NCBI GenBank assembly: GCA_018712825.1
Contig: DVGG01000026.1
Location: forward strand, 55,171 to 119,170
Direction of reading: 5' to 3'
DNA: 64,000 nt
Source: Candidatus Faecousia excrementipullorum
GTDB lineage: Bacteria; Bacillota; Clostridia; Oscillospirales; Oscillospiraceae
The notes under the pieces are model-generated. The model was given only the letters and a program-made list of their open reading frames with translations. It made no database searches and was not told the origin of the DNA. The translations under genes were made by a program, and so were the position numbers. Positions 33,690 to 41,550 of the stretch are shown here, one piece after another; positions within the stretch are counted from its first letter, which is position 1, and every line of letters starts with the position of its first letter.

Positions 33690-34547
33690 TTATACAGGTT
33701 TTGCAATAAACACATGGGGGTAGTTTTCTTTGAGCATATTGCAGATGACTGCGGCAAACTCAAATTCCGGCACAATGCCGAACACCGCCGAGCCGCTGCC
33801 GGTCATTTGCTGACCGATGGAGCCATAGGTGTTGAAGATGGATTTGATGTAATTCAGCTCCAGGTGCTCCGCCGTCACCACCGGGTCAAACACGTTCCAC
33901 AGGTTTTCCCCGATTTTTCCCAGGTCTCCTGCCAGCAGACCGCTTTCCATGGCCTGATGGTCCGGCCGCCGGGCAATGGCGGTCTCGTCCAGCTTCCGGT
34001 ACAGCTCCGGGGTGGAGGCGGAGAATTCCGGCTTGCAGATGACAAAGCAGCAGTCCGGCATATCCGGCAGCTTCCGGATTTTCTCTCCCTTCCCCTCCAC
34101 CATAGCGGTGCCGCAGAGGGTACAGAAGGGCACGTCGCTGCCAACGGCTGCTCCCAGCTCCGCCAGAGCCGGCAAAGACAGGGGGCTGTCATAGTACCGG
34201 TTCAGGGCCCGCAGGACGGCGGCTGCATCGGCACTGCCGCCACCCAAGCCTGCCTGGGTGGGAATCCGCTTGGTAATGCGGATGTTTAGCCCCTCCGGGT
34301 CCTTGCCCAGGGTATCGCAGAATACCTTTGCTGCCCTCCAGGCAAGGTTACTTTCGTCCGTGGGAATGCCCTCCATGGTACATTCCAGCTTCCAGGGCTC
34401 TCCTGTGCCCACATCGATTTCCACATCGTCCCGGACGGAGATGGTCTGCATGATGCTTTTCAGATTGTGGTAGCCGTCGGGCCGCTTGTCCAGCACATCC
34501 AAAGTCAGGTTGACCTTGGCAAATGCCCCCTCGTAAAGTGTCGTCAT
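33690..34547 (-). CDS. ispE: 4-diphosphocytidyl-2-C-methyl-D-erythritol kinase
   Basis: GHMP kinase of 285 residues in the non-mevalonate isoprenoid pathway, phosphorylating the 2-position of CDP-methylerythritol. Marks: AFAKVNLTLDVLDKRPDGYHNL at the N-terminus, the ATP loop PTQAGLGGGSADAAAVL, and the C-terminal GSGSAVFGI. ATG at 34547 follows GGAGGCAG; the longer track start has no support. Confidence 0.96.
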   Translation of the reverse strand: MTTLYEGAFAKVNLTLDVLDKRPDGYHNLKSIMQTISVRDDVEIDVGTGEPWKLECTMEGIPTDESNLAWRAAKVFCDTLGKDPEGLNIRITKRIPTQAGLGGGSADAAAVLRALNRYYDSPLSLPALAELGAAVGSDVPFCTLCGTAMVEGKGEKIRKLPDMPDCCFVICKPEFSASTPELYRKLDETAIARRPDHQAMESGLLAGDLGKIGENLWNVFDPVVTAEHLELNYIKSIFNTYGSIGQQMTGSGSAVFGIVPEFEFAAVICNMLKENYPHVFIAKPV

Positions 34548-34687
34548 AGGCCACTGCCTCCGTATTTTCATAGTTTCAGCCACATTATAACGGATTTTTT
34601 CAATTTTGGCAATTCCAAAGTTTTTGAATAATTTTATAACTTCCGGCAACAATACCTACAGCAATTCATTTTACAGGAGGTTTCTTT

Positions 34688-34894
34688 ATGGATATTCTCG
34701 CACTTGTGCTTTCCATTATTGGCTGTATCAACTGGGGCCTGGTGGGACTTTTCCAGTTTGATCTGGTGGCATGGCTCTTCGGGGGCTCCGATATGCTGCT
34801 GAGCCGGATTGTCTACTCCGTCATCGGTGTGGCAGGTCTTTGGTGCATTACCCTGCTGTTCCACCGGTTCCGGAACGTGACGGAAAATTCCTGA
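34688..34894 (+). CDS. DUF378 small membrane protein
   Basis: 68 residues with two hydrophobic helices and the motif IIGCINWGLVGLFQFDLV...LSRIVYSVIGVAGLW, characteristic of DUF378. Function unknown. AGGAGG precedes the ATG. Convergent with the zinc-ribbon protein gene, with the terminator/repeat array between them. Confidence 0.9.
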   Translation: MDILALVLSIIGCINWGLVGLFQFDLVAWLFGGSDMLLSRIVYSVIGVAGLWCITLLFHRFRNVTENS

Positions 34895-34900
34895 AAGCAC

Positions 34901-35207
34901 ACGGCGGCAGCCCAAAAGGACTGCCGCCAGACTGTCAGTAAAGTCCCAAACCGGCAAAAGCAAAAGGAAATGGGCTTTCATCCCCTTTTGGAGGATTGGT
35001 AGAAAAACCAGGTGCAGTTCCTCCAACAAAAGCCCGGAAATTGTTGCTGCGCAACGCTTTTGCCTTACTGCGCAAACGCCGCCCTACCGTACCCTATGTA
35101 CGCCGACGGGCGGCGTTTGCTTGTCTTTGTGCCTTTCTTGACAGTCTGCCAGCGTGTCAAAAAGGTTTTTGACACGCTGACGGCGGCAGCCCAAAAGGAC
35201 TGCCGCC
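34901..35207. repeat. Terminator-duplicating dispersed repeat, copy 1
   Basis: Two identical 28-bp copies of the local bidirectional terminator (ACGGCGGCAGCCCAAAAGGACTGCCGCC, 34901-34928 and 35180-35207) bracket a 251-bp element. The element has short inverted ends (AGACTGTCA...TGACAGTCTG) and, on one side, an extra hairpin CAGCGTGTC...GACACGCTG. It is about 97% identical by eye to copy 2 at 40038-40290, in opposite orientation. ORFs inside (for example MLEELHLVFLPILQ..., minus strand) are not regarded as genes. Confidence 0.88.
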
Positions 35208-35226
35208 GCTTTGCATGTGTTTACTT

Positions 35227-36249
35227 TCAGCTTACCCGGACGATGAAGGTGTATTCCTGACCGCCGTAGGTGGTGGCAACGGTTACAATGCCGCTGCTGA
35301 CAGCCGTCAGGCGGTTGCCGGTGAAGGTGCAGCAGCTGCCCTCCTTCACGGTAAAGGTGGCGTCTACCTGGTTGCCGGAGGAATCCGTCAGCTGGAAGTC
35401 CAGGGTGTCGCCCACGGCAATGGTCACATCGTTGTACTGGTTCACGCCGTACTGGGTGCGAATCACATAGGTGCCCTGGGGCTCGGAGGCCTCAGTGGTG
35501 GGTTCCGTGGCCTCAGAGGAGGGCTCCGTGGCTTCGGTGGAGGGCTCGGTGGCCTCAGAGGAAGGCTCAGTTGCCTCGGAAGAAGGCTCCGTCTCCTCCT
35601 GGAAGGTGCAGCGGACAGCGCACTGGGTCTGGACATCGCCGCAGAAAATGGTGATTACCGTCTGTCCCGGTGCCACTGCGGTGATAAGACCGCTGCCGTC
35701 AACCGTGGCAACCGCCGGATCGCTGCTCTGGTATGTAAGGGTATCGGTGGTGTTCTGGGGCTGAGCCGTCACGGCAATCTGGTAAGTGGCGCCCTTTTCC
35801 GTCAGCTCCACCACCGGCTGGGACACCTGCAGGCTCATGCAGGGCACGGTGGTCGCCGCAGGCTGGGTGGTATTTCCCCCAAAGGGAAGCAGATCCGCCG
35901 GTGCAAAGAAGCGGATGGCGATATAGCCCGCCGTTGCCACAACACACAGCAAAAGCACCACCGCCACAATGATCAGGGGCTTATTGGACTTCTGCTTGGG
36001 CTTGCGGGGGGCCTCCGACTTCTCCACAGGGGATTCGGGCTTCTTGCCGCTGTTACGCTTATGGACGTTTTTGTTGGAGAAACGGCCGCCTTTTACATAT
36101 TGATAGCCCCGGGGCGCAGCCTCATCGCTGCCGGGCTTGGAATCGGCAACAACCTGAACATCGCCGGACCGGGCGCTTCCGCAAATGGGACACTGGGAAG
36201 CCGTCTCGGGATAGGATGTGCCGCAGACATCACAGATGATCTTGCTCAT
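35227..36249 (-). CDS. Zinc-ribbon, single-pass membrane protein with Ig-like (BIG2) domains
   Basis: 340 residues. N-terminal zinc ribbon CDVCG...CPICG (cytosolic), basic Lys/Pro-rich stretch, one transmembrane helix (LIIVAVVLLLCVVATAGYIAI), then an extracytoplasmic bacterial Ig-like domain (DPAVATVDGSGLITAVAPGQTVITI), a linker of about five EATEPSS-type heptads, and a second Ig-like domain. ATG 36249 follows AGGAGG; the track start is 11 residues earlier. It is transcribed away from an FN3-type Ser/Thr kinase with the same topology. Function unknown. Confidence 0.85.
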   Translation of the reverse strand: MSKIICDVCGTSYPETASQCPICGSARSGDVQVVADSKPGSDEAAPRGYQYVKGGRFSNKNVHKRNSGKKPESPVEKSEAPRKPKQKSNKPLIIVAVVLLLCVVATAGYIAIRFFAPADLLPFGGNTTQPAATTVPCMSLQVSQPVVELTEKGATYQIAVTAQPQNTTDTLTYQSSDPAVATVDGSGLITAVAPGQTVITIFCGDVQTQCAVRCTFQEETEPSSEATEPSSEATEPSTEATEPSSEATEPTTEASEPQGTYVIRTQYGVNQYNDVTIAVGDTLDFQLTDSSGNQVDATFTVKEGSCCTFTGNRLTAVSSGIVTVATTYGGQEYTFIVRVS

Positions 36250-36403
36250 GGGAAACCTCCTGTCGGGTGCTGCTATCAGCACCTGTATATTCTATCTTCC
36301 GGTATTATATCACCAACTGCGCAATAAAACAACTACAAACCTGTTGCTTTTTTGGGGATTTTATTTTATGATATGTATTGATACAAAAAAGGAGGCGATA
36401 TGC
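36250..36403. promoter_or_regulatory. Divergent control region of the two membrane sensors
   Basis: 154 bases between the start codons. A plus-strand TTGCTT (near 36342) and TATGAT (36366-36371) pair, 18 bases apart, could drive the kinase gene. No operator was recognised. Confidence 0.45.
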
Positions 36404-39388
36404 TTGTCAGAGCCGAAATTGATTTCCCCTCTGCTGGACAGCTTTGCCATGGGTGAGCCCATCAGTCAGCACAACGGTGTGCGGTGCTGCCCTGCCATTG
36501 ACGAGCGTTCCAATAAACGATATATTGTCAAAATCATTTCCATCCCCCAGTCTCCTGCCAAGCTGGAAGCCCTGCTGCTTACCGGCGCCTATTCCACCCC
36601 GGAGCAGGCCGGAAAGTATTTTGAGGGTTTGGCAGACGGTGTGGTACAGGAGGCCAAGGTGCTTACCAAGCTGTCCCAGCTGGAAGGATTCCTGCCTTAT
36701 GAAAACTGGCAGATTCGTCCCATGGACGATCAGGTGGGCTACGATGTGTATTTGCTGGGAGAGTACCGCCGCTCCCTGGAGCGGCAGTTCCGCCGGGACC
36801 CTCTGACCCATCTGCAGGCGGTCAATCTGGGCCTGGATCTGTGCGCTGCCCTCAGCGTGTGCCGGCAGGCCGGATACCTGTATGTGGATCTGAAGCCGGA
36901 GAATGTGTATATCACCGAGAAAAATCAATTCAAAATCGGTGATCTGGGCTTTGTGCGTCTTTCCTCTTTGAAGTACGCCTCCCTGCCGGATACATACCAC
37001 AGCCCCTACACCCCCCCGGAAATCACCGATGCCATGTCCAGCCTCAACGAGACCATGGATATTTATGCCTTGGGTCTGATTCTGTACCAGGCATACAACA
37101 ACGGTCAGCTGCCCTCCCAGGAGCAGACCGCTCCCGGAGAGGCCTTCCCGCCCCCGGAGTTTGCAGACTATGAGATGGCGGAGATCATCCTCAAGGCCTG
37201 CGCCCCCGACCCCAAGGACCGGTGGCAGAACCCCTCCCAGATGGGACAGGCTCTCGTGACCTATATGCAGCGCAACGGTGCCAACGACACTCCCATCATT
37301 GCCCCTGTGGACAGCCAGCCGGTTGCTTCGGAGGAGGTTCCCACCCAGGAGCCGGAGGAAGAAACTCCCGTCCAGGAAGCTGGAGGAACTGAAACCCCGG
37401 AAGCCGGGGAAGCACCGGAACCCCAGTCCGAGGATGGGGCAGAAGCCCAGCCGGAGGAGGAGACGGAATACTACCAGGACGAGCTGGGGAATCTCAGCTT
37501 CCTGGAAGACGCTCTGTCTCAGGAGGATATGCCCACCGCAGAGGATGCCCAGGATATCTCCTATGAGGAGGTCTCCGCCGAGGTATCGGAGATGATGTCT
37601 CAGGTAGACGACATCGCCGCCCATCCGGTTCCGGACCCGGTGGTGGCACCGGAGGCCATCGACGTTCCCATTCCCGACCCCCTGCCCATCGAGACAGAGG
37701 AAGAAACCCCTGACCAGGCAGATTCCCAGGAGGAATCCCAGGAAGAGGCGCAGGACGAGCCCCAGGACGGGGAGGAAGATGCTGAGGAGCCGGAAGAAGA
37801 AGCGGAAGAAGAAATCCTCCCGGAGGATGAGGAAACCCTTCAGAAAAGGAAGCACAGAAAGAAGGTCATCCTGGTCTGGACCATCACCTTGCTTCTGGTT
37901 GCTGCCCTGGCAGCAGGCGGTTTCTGCTTCTACAAATATTATTACGTGCAGACTGTTGACGGTATTACCGTAAGCGGCGACCACACCGCCCTGACGGTCA
38001 CGGTGGACACCCAGGCAGACCCCGCCAACCTCTATGTCACCTGTACCGATGACTACGGCAACCGCTACACCGCAGAAATTCAGGACGGCAAGGCCCTTTT
38101 CTCCAATCTGACCCCCAACACCTACTATACGGTGCAGGTACAGGCCAGAGGCTTCCGGACAGTTCAGGGCAATGCCTCCCAGACCTACACCACCCCCACC
38201 CTGATTAACATTTCCAAATTTGACGCCGTCACCGGCACGGAGGAGGGCAGCGCCATCCTCACCTTCACCACAGAGGGCGGCAACTCGGCCCAGACCGGCA
38301 GCTGGAATATCACCTACTACGCCGAAGGCGAGGAGGAAAAGACCATTTCCTGCACCGGAAACACTGCCACCATTACCGGCCTGACTCTGGGCAAGGAGTA
38401 CACCTTCCAGATTCTGCCCCAGAACAATGAGACCATCACCGGCACCACCATTTTGACCTTTGTGCCCCAGAAGCTGATTTATCCCAAGAATCTTCAGATT
38501 ATCAGCTGCGTGGACGGCAAGATGACCGCCACCTGGGAGGCCCCTGCCGATACCCAGGTCGCCAGCTGGACTGCCCACTGCTATCTGGCAGACGGCACCT
38601 ATGTGACCACCCAAACCGTCCAGGAGCCCACCGTCACCTTTGAAGGTATCGACCCGGCCCAGGGCTATATGGTTGAGGTGGTAGCGGAAGGGATGAGTGT
38701 CAGCGAGCGGGTTACCCTGGAGCCCAATCCCATCACCTTGTCCAATCTGGCAGCGGACACCTCCGTTCCCGGTACCGTTACCCTCACCTGGGACGCCACC
38801 CAGCAGCCGGAGCAATGGATTGTCAATTACCAAATCGAAGGCTTCGACCAGCCTCAGCAGGTGACCACCGGGGAGAACACCATCACCATCACCGGTCTGG
38901 TGCCCAACGTGGCCTATACCTTCCAGGTCACCAGGGAAGAAGGCAATGTGCTGGGAGGAACCCTGGTGGTAAACACCCCGGCGGCAGAGGTTTTCTCCTG
39001 CACCTATGACAACTTCACTGTAACCGCCCAGGATATGACCATCCAGATGTGCAAGACCCCCTCCGCGGAAGGCTGGAATCAGAATAACGTGAAGAAGTCC
39101 GACTACACCACGGAGTTTGCCGTGGGTGAGAAGGCTTCCTTCGTGCTGAATCTGAAGAAGGTTTACGGCCTTTCCGATGACCCGGTAGCGGTTACCTATG
39201 TGGTTACCGATGCCGAGGGAAAAATTCTCACCGTGGACACCCAGAACACCACCTGGAATGATTTGTGGGATATGTACTACGCCTGCCTGGATGTGCCTCA
39301 GCTGCCCTCCGCAGCCGGAGACTACAAGCTGTCCATTTACTTCAACGGCGGCTTTATTACCACCCAGGACTTTACCATGGTTGCCTGA
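36404..39388 (+). CDS. Membrane Ser/Thr protein kinase with FN3 ectodomain
   Basis: 994 residues. Kinase domain about 40-300: lysine in YIVKII, catalytic YVDLKPEN, DLG in place of DFG, and TPPE activation-segment end; a Gly-rich loop is not obvious. An acidic Glu/Pro-rich linker follows (about 310-480), then one transmembrane helix (about 488-512), then about four fibronectin type III-like repeats and a final beta domain outside the cell. TTG at 36404 is proposed as start: AAGGAGG lies 8 bases upstream, while the track ATG lacks one. PASTA repeats, usual in Firmicutes, are absent. Confidence 0.87.
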   Translation: MSEPKLISPLLDSFAMGEPISQHNGVRCCPAIDERSNKRYIVKIISIPQSPAKLEALLLTGAYSTPEQAGKYFEGLADGVVQEAKVLTKLSQLEGFLPYENWQIRPMDDQVGYDVYLLGEYRRSLERQFRRDPLTHLQAVNLGLDLCAALSVCRQAGYLYVDLKPENVYITEKNQFKIGDLGFVRLSSLKYASLPDTYHSPYTPPEITDAMSSLNETMDIYALGLILYQAYNNGQLPSQEQTAPGEAFPPPEFADYEMAEIILKACAPDPKDRWQNPSQMGQALVTYMQRNGANDTPIIAPVDSQPVASEEVPTQEPEEETPVQEAGGTETPEAGEAPEPQSEDGAEAQPEEETEYYQDELGNLSFLEDALSQEDMPTAEDAQDISYEEVSAEVSEMMSQVDDIAAHPVPDPVVAPEAIDVPIPDPLPIETEEETPDQADSQEESQEEAQDEPQDGEEDAEEPEEEAEEEILPEDEETLQKRKHRKKVILVWTITLLLVAALAAGGFCFYKYYYVQTVDGITVSGDHTALTVTVDTQADPANLYVTCTDDYGNRYTAEIQDGKALFSNLTPNTYYTVQVQARGFRTVQGNASQTYTTPTLINISKFDAVTGTEEGSAILTFTTEGGNSAQTGSWNITYYAEGEEEKTISCTGNTATITGLTLGKEYTFQILPQNNETITGTTILTFVPQKLIYPKNLQIISCVDGKMTATWEAPADTQVASWTAHCYLADGTYVTTQTVQEPTVTFEGIDPAQGYMVEVVAEGMSVSERVTLEPNPITLSNLAADTSVPGTVTLTWDATQQPEQWIVNYQIEGFDQPQQVTTGENTITITGLVPNVAYTFQVTREEGNVLGGTLVVNTPAAEVFSCTYDNFTVTAQDMTIQMCKTPSAEGWNQNNVKKSDYTTEFAVGEKASFVLNLKKVYGLSDDPVAVTYVVTDAEGKILTVDTQNTTWNDLWDMYYACLDVPQLPSAAGDYKLSIYFNGGFITTQDFTMVA

Positions 39389-39392
39389 TTAT

Positions 39393-39437
39393 CTGCCCGG
39401 TATCCCCCAAAAGGATACCGGGCAGTTCTATTCTTTT
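39393..39437 (+). terminator. Terminator of the kinase gene
   Basis: CTGCCCGGTATCC...GGATACCGGGCAG, 13-bp perfect stem followed by TTCTATTCTTTT. Confidence 0.85.
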
Positions 39438-39487
39438 GGGGGGACGCATATACTCCTGGATATCCATTCCTTTTTAGGAGGCATATT

Positions 39488-40003
39488 ATGGAATACCGCT
39501 GTCGCCCCCCGGAACCCCCTCTGCCACCTATCCGCATTGAGCGGAAAAACCCGGAATACGCCAGGCTCCTGTTGGCTGACTATGCAGGAAAAGCAGGAGA
39601 ATTTACCGCCTCTACCCAATACATTTATCAAGCCCTCATCACCCACCAGAGCCACCCCCGGCTGTCGGAAGATCTGGAGCGCATCTCCATCGCTGAGATG
39701 CGCCACATGGAGCGGCTGGGGAAGCTGATTGTACTGTTGGGAGGGAATCCCCTGCTGCGCACCTGTCCCATGGGTGGGTGCTGCTACTGGGAGGGTTGCT
39801 GCATCTCTCCCACCCGGGAAGTCACCGAATTCCTGGAAGAGAATATTCAGGGAGAAAAAGCCGCCATTGCGAATTACCGCCAGCGGATTCGTCAGATTCA
39901 GGACCGGTACATTCAGGCTGTGCTGGAGCGAATCATTCAGGATGAGGAAGCCCACATAGAAATCTTCCGAAAATACCTGGAGTATTTCCGGGGAGAAGGA
40001 TAA
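39488..40003 (+). CDS. Ferritin-like/rubrerythrin-like di-iron protein
   Basis: 171 residues forming a four-helix bundle with E...EMRHME and later GEKAAIANY...DEEAHIEIF carboxylate/His ligands of ferritin-like proteins. A Cys-rich insert GGCCYWEGCC lies between the helix pairs. Resembles Clostridial ferritin-like proteins related to manganese catalase/rubrerythrin; the enzymatic role (peroxide or oxygen detoxification) is inference. AGGAGG precedes ATG 39488. Confidence 0.82.
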   Translation: MEYRCRPPEPPLPPIRIERKNPEYARLLLADYAGKAGEFTASTQYIYQALITHQSHPRLSEDLERISIAEMRHMERLGKLIVLLGGNPLLRTCPMGGCCYWEGCCISPTREVTEFLEENIQGEKAAIANYRQRIRQIQDRYIQAVLERIIQDEEAHIEIFRKYLEYFRGEG

Positions 40004-40009
40004 AAAATC

Positions 40010-40318
40010 CAGCAGAACAGATTTTTCTGTTCTGCTGCAGCGTGTCAAAAAACCTTTTTGACACGCTGCCAGACTGTCAAGAAAGGCACAAAGACAAGCA
40101 AACGCCGCCCGTAGGCGTACATGGGGTACGGTAGGGCGGCGTTTGCGCAGTAAGGCAAAAGCGTTGCGCAGCAATAATTTCCGGGCTTTTGTTGGAGGAA
40201 CTGCACCTGGTTTTTCTACCAATCCTCCAAAAGGGGATGAAAGCCCATTTCCTTTTGCTTTTGCCGGTTTGGGACTTTATTGACAGTCTGCAGCAGAACA
40301 GATTTTTCTGTTCTGCTG
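40010..40318. repeat. Terminator-duplicating dispersed repeat, copy 2
   Basis: Two identical 28-bp copies of a different terminator (CAGCAGAACAGATTTTTCTGTTCTGCTG, 40010-40037 and 40291-40318) bracket a 253-bp element (40038-40290) that is the reverse complement of copy 1 with few differences. The flanking genes (ferritin-like, plus; EEP hydrolase, minus) are convergent, so each keeps its own terminator copy. The internal ORF MLEELHLVFLPILQ... is not regarded as a gene. Confidence 0.88.
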
Positions 40319-40325
40319 GTTCTTT

Positions 40326-41414
40326 TTATTGGGGTTTTACCTGCAAAAGCACCGGGTTGTGGTCGCTGTAGGTAAAGCTCTCGTCCAGGGTCTCCACCGA
40401 CAGCACCTGCAGATTGGGAGAGACGATAAAGCCGTCAATCACATAGTACTGGGTCAAATCACTTTCCGGGTCATAGGGTTGATTCAGCAGGCGGCAGGTG
40501 GGTGTGGTGTCATCGTACAGGTAATCCCATCCCTCCGGCAGGGCATCCAGGTAACCCGGCACCCACTGGCTGGTGGGTTTGATCACGGGGTCAAGGCCTG
40601 TGAAAAACTGATTGAAATCTCCACCGGCAATCACATAGTTTCCCTTTTCATATTCTTCAAGCAAAAGGCCTGTCAGCTGCTGGGTCTGGGCCGTCTTTCC
40701 CTCTCCATCATCATAGGCCTCCAGGTGCAGGTTGATGATCACCAGTTCCTTGTCCGTTCCCTCCACGGGAATCCGGGAAATCAGCAGGCAACGCTTCAGG
40801 TTGGCAGCCCGCACCGGCCAGGAAAAGGGCACCGGCAGGCTCTGGCGCACCGAATCCGCCAGGGTGTAGCGGCTGTAGGTGGCAAGGCCGGAGCTGACCT
40901 TTCCGATGGGGTCCGTCACCGGGAAGGGGACGAAGCCACATTCATAATTCAGGGCGAAGCAGGACTGGTAGTCCGCCAAAGTATCCCCATAGCGCTCCCA
41001 TTGGTTGTGGTGGTAGGTACGTCCCGAGTCCCGGTCCACCTCCTGCAAAAGGTAAATATCCGCCTGCACTTCCTCCAGCACTTGGGCAATGCCTTCCTCA
41101 TTTTTGCTCACCAGGGATTCACTTTCCGGGGTTCCCTGGGTGCCGCCGTCCAGAATAAAATCCGCCTCCGCACCCAGGCCTGCATAGCCTGTGTTCCAGG
41201 TGAGTACCTTCAAGACCTCCCCTTCATAAGCCTCAGGATTTCCCTGCTCCAGCTGCCAGGCCGGTTCCTCTGCCTGGGGCTTGTACTCCGTCACCGTCAG
41301 GTAGATGAGAAGCCCCAGCAGCATCAAAAGAGCCAGACCAACGAGCGCTGCCAGACCAATTCCCACATAAAAGTACCAGTGGCGGACGCCGCCCCCTCCT
41401 GTATGGATTTTCAT
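40326..41414 (-). CDS. Membrane-anchored endonuclease/exonuclease/phosphatase-family protein
   Basis: 362 residues: one N-terminal membrane helix, then an EEP domain with LTWNTGY, LLQEVD, a GGDFNQF motif and the terminal SDHNPVLL, which give the metal and catalytic residues. Such secreted proteins may be nucleases, sphingomyelinases or phosphodiesterases; the substrate is not evident. Start at 41414 has GGAGG 7 bases upstream; the first ATG of the track is only 1 base from it. Confidence 0.87.
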   Translation of the reverse strand: MKIHTGGGGVRHWYFYVGIGLAALVGLALLMLLGLLIYLTVTEYKPQAEEPAWQLEQGNPEAYEGEVLKVLTWNTGYAGLGAEADFILDGGTQGTPESESLVSKNEEGIAQVLEEVQADIYLLQEVDRDSGRTYHHNQWERYGDTLADYQSCFALNYECGFVPFPVTDPIGKVSSGLATYSRYTLADSVRQSLPVPFSWPVRAANLKRCLLISRIPVEGTDKELVIINLHLEAYDDGEGKTAQTQQLTGLLLEEYEKGNYVIAGGDFNQFFTGLDPVIKPTSQWVPGYLDALPEGWDYLYDDTTPTCRLLNQPYDPESDLTQYYVIDGFIVSPNLQVLSVETLDESFTYSDHNPVLLQVKPQ

Positions 41415-41492
41415 TTCCATTCCTCCTTTTCTTTATCCTACCACTCCCGGCGGCAGGATGCAAGAAAAAACCAACAGGACTTCCCCCCTCTA

Positions 41493-41520
41493 TTGATTTG
41501 TCCAGGGAAATATGTATAAT
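41493..41520 (+). promoter_or_regulatory. Promoter of the oxidoreductase-ROK operon
   Basis: TTGATT (41493-41498), 16 bases, TATAAT (41515-41520). Confidence 0.75.
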
Positions 41521-41550
41521 AAGGTTACAAGAAAAAGAAAGGAAACCGTC

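Noticed and set aside
34634-35260. ORFs within repeat copy 1 (MLEELHLVFLPILQ... and MQFLQQKPGN...), also found in copy 2 at 40189-40371.
   Set aside because: They run across the element boundary and depend on its sequence; the frames have no ribosome-binding sites. I treat them as non-coding repeat DNA that is often translated by error.
35500-35600. Tandem 21-bp repeats.
   Set aside because: They encode EATEPSS heptads of the zinc-ribbon/Ig-like protein; ordinary linker repeats.
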